Positions 40,578 to 44,110 of a DNA stretch of 44,110 nt are shown here, in pieces. Position 1 is the first letter of the stretch, and the number at the start of each line of letters is the position of its first letter. Location of the stretch: positions 1-44,110 of the forward strand of contig NZ_JABCPZ010000071.1 in NCBI RefSeq assembly GCF_013283785.1. The letters run 5' to 3'. Source of the DNA: Nonomuraea antri (GTDB lineage Bacteria > Actinomycetota > Actinomycetes > Streptosporangiales > Streptosporangiaceae). A program made the position numbers and the translations under genes. The notes under the pieces were generated by a model. It had not been told where the DNA came from and made no database searches. It saw only the letters and a list, made by a program, of their open reading frames with translations.

Positions 40578-43133
40578 CTAAGCCAGCGGCAGCCGCCTCC
40601 TGACGCTCTGGCACACCCCGTCACTGGCCTCCGACGCGGCCAGCCGCTCCGCGCTCGGCGTGCCGTACTCGGTGGTGCGCTGCCGCACCGGCCGCCCGGT
40701 GACCTCGACCATCTCGCGCAGCTCGCTGATCGTCTTGTACGAGCCGTTCTCCGACCCGGCCATCCTGCTGATGGTCTCCTCCATCAGCGTGCCACCGAGG
40801 TCGTTCACGCCGCCGGTGAGCACCTGGCGGCACAGGTCGTCCCTGAGCTTGACCCACGAGCACTGGATGTTCTTGATCGCGCCGTGCAGCAGGATCCTGG
40901 CCAGCGCGTGCACCGCCCGGTTCTCCCGCGCGGTCGGCCCAGGCCTGGCCACCCCGGCCAGGTAGATCGGCGCGCTGGTGTGCACGAACGGCAGCAGCAC
41001 GAACTCGGAGAACCCGCCGGTCTGCTCCTGCAGCCGCCTGATCAGCTTGATGTGCCTGACCCAGTGCAGGTGGTTGTCCACGTGCCCGTACATCATCGTG
41101 GACGTGGTCGGGATGCCCACCCGGTGCGCGGTGGTGATGACGTCGATCCACTCCTTGGCGGGCAGCTTGCCCTTGGTCAGCACCCAGCGCACGTCGTCGT
41201 CCAGGATCTCGGCGGCCGTGCCGGGCAGCGAGTCGACGCCGGCCTCCTTGGCGGCCCGCAGCCACTCCTCGATCGACAGGTTGGTGCGGCTCGCCCCGTT
41301 GATCACCTCCATCGGGGAGAACGCGTGCACGTGCATGCCCGGGGTGCGTTCCTTGACCGCGCGGGCGATGTCGAAGTACGCGGTGCCCGGCAGGTCGGGG
41401 TGGATGCCGCCCTGCATGCACACCTCGGTCGCGCCGGCCGCCCACGCCTCCTCGGCCCGGTCGGCCACCTGGTCCAGGCTCAGCGTGTACGCGTCGGCGT
41501 CGGTACGCCGCTGGGCGAACGCGCAGAACCGGCAGCCGGTGTAACAGACGTTGGTGAAGTTGATGTTCCGGTTGACCACGTACGTGACGTCGTCCCCTGC
41601 GGCCTCCTTGCGCAGCCCGTCGGCGATCGCGGCCAGCTCCTCCAGGGCGTCGCCGTCCGCGCTGAGCAGGGCCACGGCCTCGTCGTCGCTCAGCCCGGCC
41701 GGGTCGGACTCCGCGCGCCGGATCGCCGCCCAGACCTCGCCGCCCAGCGCCACCCCGGGAGCCGCGGGGAGACGGTCGCGCAGGGCGTCCCAGTCGCCGT
41801 AGACGTGGTCGAAGTCGTCGCGCCGGTCGTTCGTGCGGCCCTCGGTGTCGACCTCCACGTGCAGGTCCACCCGGCCGGAGGCGGCGAAACCGCCGTCGGG
41901 CTCCTGCCACGGCAGGCCCTTGAGCACGGCGTCCTCGCGGGCCAGCCCGGTACGCGGGTCCACCAGCGCCTGGACGTGCGCGAACAGCCGCGGGTCCAGC
42001 CAGGGCTCGCCGGCCTGCACGTACTCGGGGTAGATCGTCAGCCGCTCGCGCAGGCTGAACCCGGCCTCGGCGGTGCGTGCCGCCAGTTCGTCGATCTGCG
42101 GCCAGGGACTTTCCGGGTTCACGTGGTCGGGGGTCAGCGGCGAGACGCCGCCCCAGTCGTCGATGCCGGCCCTGATCATCAGCTCGTACTCGGCGTCCAC
42201 CAGGTTCGGCGGGGCCTGCAGGCGGATCTTGGGGCCGAGCACCAGGCGTGCCACGGCGATGGTGGCGGCCAGTTCCTGCAGATCGGCGTCGGGCATCCCG
42301 CGCATGGCCGTGTCGGGCTTGGCGCGGAAGTTCTGCACGATCACCTCCTGGATGCCGCCGTACTCGCGGGCCACCCGGCGCATCGCGAAGATCGACTCGG
42401 CCCGGTCCTCGACCGTCTCGCCGATGCCGATGAGGATGCCGGTGGTGAACGGCACGTTGCTGCGCCCGGCGTCCTCCAGCACGCGCAGCCGCACCGCCGG
42501 GTCCTTGTCGGGCGAGCCGTAGTGTGGCTGCCCCTTCTCCTCGAACAGCCGCCGCGACGTCGTCTCCAGCATCATCCCCATGGACGGCGCCACCGGCTTG
42601 AGCCGCTGCAGGTCGCGCCAGCTCAGCACGCCGGGGTTGAGGTGCGGCAGCAGCCCGGTCTCCTCCAGGACCCTGATCGCCATCGCGCGCACGTACGAGA
42701 GCGTGTCGTCGTAGCCGTGCGCGTCGAGCCACTCGCGGGCCTGGTGCCAGCGGTCCTCCGGACGGTCGCCCAGCGTGAACAGCGCCTCCTTGCAGCCCAT
42801 GGCCGCGCCCTGCCTGGCGATCTCCAGCACCTCGTCCGGGCCGAGGAACGGGGCGGGCAGCTTGTGCGGCGCGGTGGCGAACGTGCAGTATCCGCAGCGG
42901 TCCCGGCAGAGCCTGGTCAGCGGGATGAACACTTTCCTGCTGTAGGTGATGATCCCTTCACGGCCGACGGCCTGGAGCCCGGCGTCCCTGACGCGGGCGG
43001 CGTGGTCGAGGAGCGAGTCGAGGTGCTCGTCCCGCGCGTGCAGCAGCACGGCGGCCTCGGTGACGTCGAGGGCCTTGCCGTCGCGGGCACGGGCGAGAGC
43101 GCGGCGGAGCGCGGAATCACTGACGAGACTCAT
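40578..43133 (-). CDS. fbiC: FO synthase, fused CofG-CofH (FbiC)
   Basis: This 851-residue enzyme has two radical-SAM halves and makes FO, the deazaflavin core of coenzyme F420, from tyrosine and the ribityl-diaminouracil intermediate of riboflavin synthesis. The CofG half has the cluster cysteines C76, C80 and C83 (CRDRCGYCTF). The CofH half has C530, C534 and C537 (CYTGCRFCAF). Length and order match actinobacterial FbiC (Rv1173). ATG 43133 stands seven bases after TAGTGT with no ribosome site, so the transcript looks leaderless; the frame is open to 43172. Here it is within 4 kb of fbiAB, giving an almost complete F420 locus; fbiD is not in the window. Confidence 0.96.
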   Translation of the reverse strand: MSLVSDSALRRALARARDGKALDVTEAAVLLHARDEHLDSLLDHAARVRDAGLQAVGREGIITYSRKVFIPLTRLCRDRCGYCTFATAPHKLPAPFLGPDEVLEIARQGAAMGCKEALFTLGDRPEDRWHQAREWLDAHGYDDTLSYVRAMAIRVLEETGLLPHLNPGVLSWRDLQRLKPVAPSMGMMLETTSRRLFEEKGQPHYGSPDKDPAVRLRVLEDAGRSNVPFTTGILIGIGETVEDRAESIFAMRRVAREYGGIQEVIVQNFRAKPDTAMRGMPDADLQELAATIAVARLVLGPKIRLQAPPNLVDAEYELMIRAGIDDWGGVSPLTPDHVNPESPWPQIDELAARTAEAGFSLRERLTIYPEYVQAGEPWLDPRLFAHVQALVDPRTGLAREDAVLKGLPWQEPDGGFAASGRVDLHVEVDTEGRTNDRRDDFDHVYGDWDALRDRLPAAPGVALGGEVWAAIRRAESDPAGLSDDEAVALLSADGDALEELAAIADGLRKEAAGDDVTYVVNRNINFTNVCYTGCRFCAFAQRRTDADAYTLSLDQVADRAEEAWAAGATEVCMQGGIHPDLPGTAYFDIARAVKERTPGMHVHAFSPMEVINGASRTNLSIEEWLRAAKEAGVDSLPGTAAEILDDDVRWVLTKGKLPAKEWIDVITTAHRVGIPTTSTMMYGHVDNHLHWVRHIKLIRRLQEQTGGFSEFVLLPFVHTSAPIYLAGVARPGPTARENRAVHALARILLHGAIKNIQCSWVKLRDDLCRQVLTGGVNDLGGTLMEETISRMAGSENGSYKTISELREMVEVTGRPVRQRTTEYGTPSAERLAASEASDGVCQSVRRRLPLA

Positions 43134-43140
43134 AACCCGC

Positions 43141-43146
43141 ACACTA
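43141..43146 (-). promoter_or_regulatory. -10 element for a leaderless fbiC transcript
   Basis: TAGTGT on the minus strand ends seven bases before ATG 43133, inside the 50-bp gap behind the glycosylase gene. This allows fbiC expression independent of the upstream gene. Confidence 0.4.
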
Positions 43147-43183
43147 CGACGGGCTGGGTTCCTGAGCCGCACTCAGGGGTGGG

Positions 43184-44080
43184 TCAGAACGATCTGTAGT
43201 CGCGCACCGACATGCGCGGCCCCCGCGCGGGCGGGCGCAGCCCGGTCAGCCCGATCAGGATCGTGGCCCGGTGCCGGTGGCCGCGATACGGCTCGAGCAG
43301 CCGCATCATGCCGGGGTCGTCGGTCTTCTCGCCGGTCAACGCATAGCCGACGATCTTGGCCAGGTGGAAGTCGCCGACGCTCACCGCGTCGGGATCGCCG
43401 AACACCCGCTGGCGCACCTCCGCCGACGTCCACACGCCGATGCCGGGCAGGGCGCGCAGCAGCCGGTCGAGCTCCTCGGTGGTGGCCGCGGCCTCCAGCT
43501 TGGCCGCGTGCCAGGCGGCGGTGGCGATCGTCCTGGCCCGGACGGCCTCCGCACCCGAACGATGCCAGTGCCAGATCGGGATCTGCCGCCACACGGCCGG
43601 CTCGGGGATCACCCGCATGCCGTCGGGCGCCGGGCCAGGCGCGGGCTCGCCGTAGACCTTCAGCAGCCACCGCCAGGCCCGCCACGCCTCCTGGCCGACC
43701 ACCTTCTGCTCCAGTACGGCCGGCACCAGGGACTCCATCACCCGGCCGCTCCGGCCGATGCGCAGGCCCACGTGCTTCCTGGCCACGTCGGCCAGGACCT
43801 GGTGCCTGACCTGGAAGCCGGAGACGTCGTCGGCGGCGCCGAGCAGCGCGGGCATGCGGTCGAGCATCCACGCCGCGCCCGGGCCCCACGCCTGGCCGTG
43901 CACCCGGGACGCGTGCACGCTCACGCGCAGGGAGCAGGGGCCGTCGGGGGTTCTGCAGGTGCGCCAGATCGCGCCGTCGCCGGTCTGGCGCCAGGTGGGG
44001 TCGCCGGTGCCGCGCTTGTGCGGGGCCAGGGCCAGCCCCACGTCGAGCGGCCCATCGGGCTCCCACCAACGCTCCATCAC
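43184..44080 (-). CDS. AlkA-type DNA-3-methyladenine glycosylase (HhH-GPD superfamily)
   Basis: This 298-residue protein has an N-terminal variable domain (about 1-105), then the glycosylase fold: VPAVLEQKVVGQEAWRAWRWLL, the helix-hairpin-helix LPGIGVWTSAEV (211-222) and the catalytic aspartate D237 in VSVGDFHLA. Enzymes of this type remove alkylated purines in base excision repair. GTG 44080 and ATG 44077 are adjacent start options; CACACT six bases before the GTG resembles the leaderless layout seen elsewhere, so I give 44080. It precedes fbiC on the same strand by 50 bp. The last 30 bases of the window hold only this promoter region. Substrate range is unknown. Confidence 0.88.
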   Translation of the reverse strand: MMERWWEPDGPLDVGLALAPHKRGTGDPTWRQTGDGAIWRTCRTPDGPCSLRVSVHASRVHGQAWGPGAAWMLDRMPALLGAADDVSGFQVRHQVLADVARKHVGLRIGRSGRVMESLVPAVLEQKVVGQEAWRAWRWLLKVYGEPAPGPAPDGMRVIPEPAVWRQIPIWHWHRSGAEAVRARTIATAAWHAAKLEAAATTEELDRLLRALPGIGVWTSAEVRQRVFGDPDAVSVGDFHLAKIVGYALTGEKTDDPGMMRLLEPYRGHRHRATILIGLTGLRPPARGPRMSVRDYRSF

Positions 44081-44110
44081 CCGTCCAGTGTGCCCGCCCC
44101 CACGCGATGC

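Overview
This is high-GC actinomycete chromosome (about 70% G+C by eye, codon third positions almost all G or C). WhiB, MtrAB-LpqB and a complete set of FO/F420 synthesis genes are present. Gene content fits a filamentous actinomycete, most likely Streptosporangiales (Nonomuraea/Actinomadura-like), though the genus cannot be proven from the sequence alone. From memory, the backbone order (hpf, comF, lpqB, mtrB, mtrA, ahcY, SIS isomerase, trm112, manB, DUF3499, zincin-like gene, whiB, fbiA, fbiB) matches the Mycobacterium tuberculosis Rv3241c-Rv3262 block and the Streptomyces coelicolor SCO3008-SCO3034 block. This is therefore conserved core chromosome with accessory insertions. I see no phage, IS, CRISPR, tRNA or rRNA.

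Layout. 1-2.6 kb: an AlkX/YcaQ-type DNA glycosylase, then about 1.1 kb of non-coding DNA carrying degenerate tandem repeats. 2.6-9.6 kb (minus strand): a NarL-type response regulator with a tiny coupled upstream ORF, long-form HPF, ComF, and the lpqB-mtrB-mtrA envelope/cell-cycle signalling operon. 9.9-15.3 kb (plus): a tightly overlapping operon of a membrane protein, DUF4129, DUF4350, MoxR ATPase and DUF58, followed by SpoIIM-like and RDD membrane proteins. 17.4-19.6 kb: a divergent pair, a secreted seven-bladed LVIVD-type beta-propeller and a DUF305 lipoprotein, sharing an AT-rich promoter region bounded by a 9-bp inverted repeat. 19.7-22.8 kb: two different S-adenosylhomocysteine hydrolase-type genes in tandem and a divergent small MerR-like regulator. 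22.9-26.5 kb (minus): a CDF metal transporter, then manB-trm112-SIS isomerase with 4-nt overlaps. 26.5-32.6 kb: DUF3499, a zincin-like protein lacking HExxH, SRPBCC, DUF5719, a large glycosyltransferase/membrane protein, and whiB. 32.9-35 kb: a membrane protein with a long Q/P/Y/G repeat tail. 35.1-43.1 kb: F420 genes fbiA-fbiB and fbiC, interrupted by a chitin-type LPMO with a DoxX partner and by a solute-binding/VWA membrane-anchored protein. 43.2-44.1 kb: an AlkA-type DNA glycosylase.

How the genes work together. MtrA/MtrB/LpqB and WhiB are division and differentiation regulators. ManB, the SIS isomerase, the GT2 protein and DUF5719 point to envelope glycan assembly. FbiA, FbiB and FbiC build coenzyme F420. 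AhcY recycles S-adenosylhomocysteine. Less ordinary items are the five-histidine propeller beside a His/Met-rich DUF305 lipoprotein, the archaeal-type second SAH hydrolase, a CsnR/ROK-like palindrome in front of the LPMO, a KstR-like palindrome downstream of fbiC, a dense cluster of palindromes upstream of whiB, and several genes that look leaderless.
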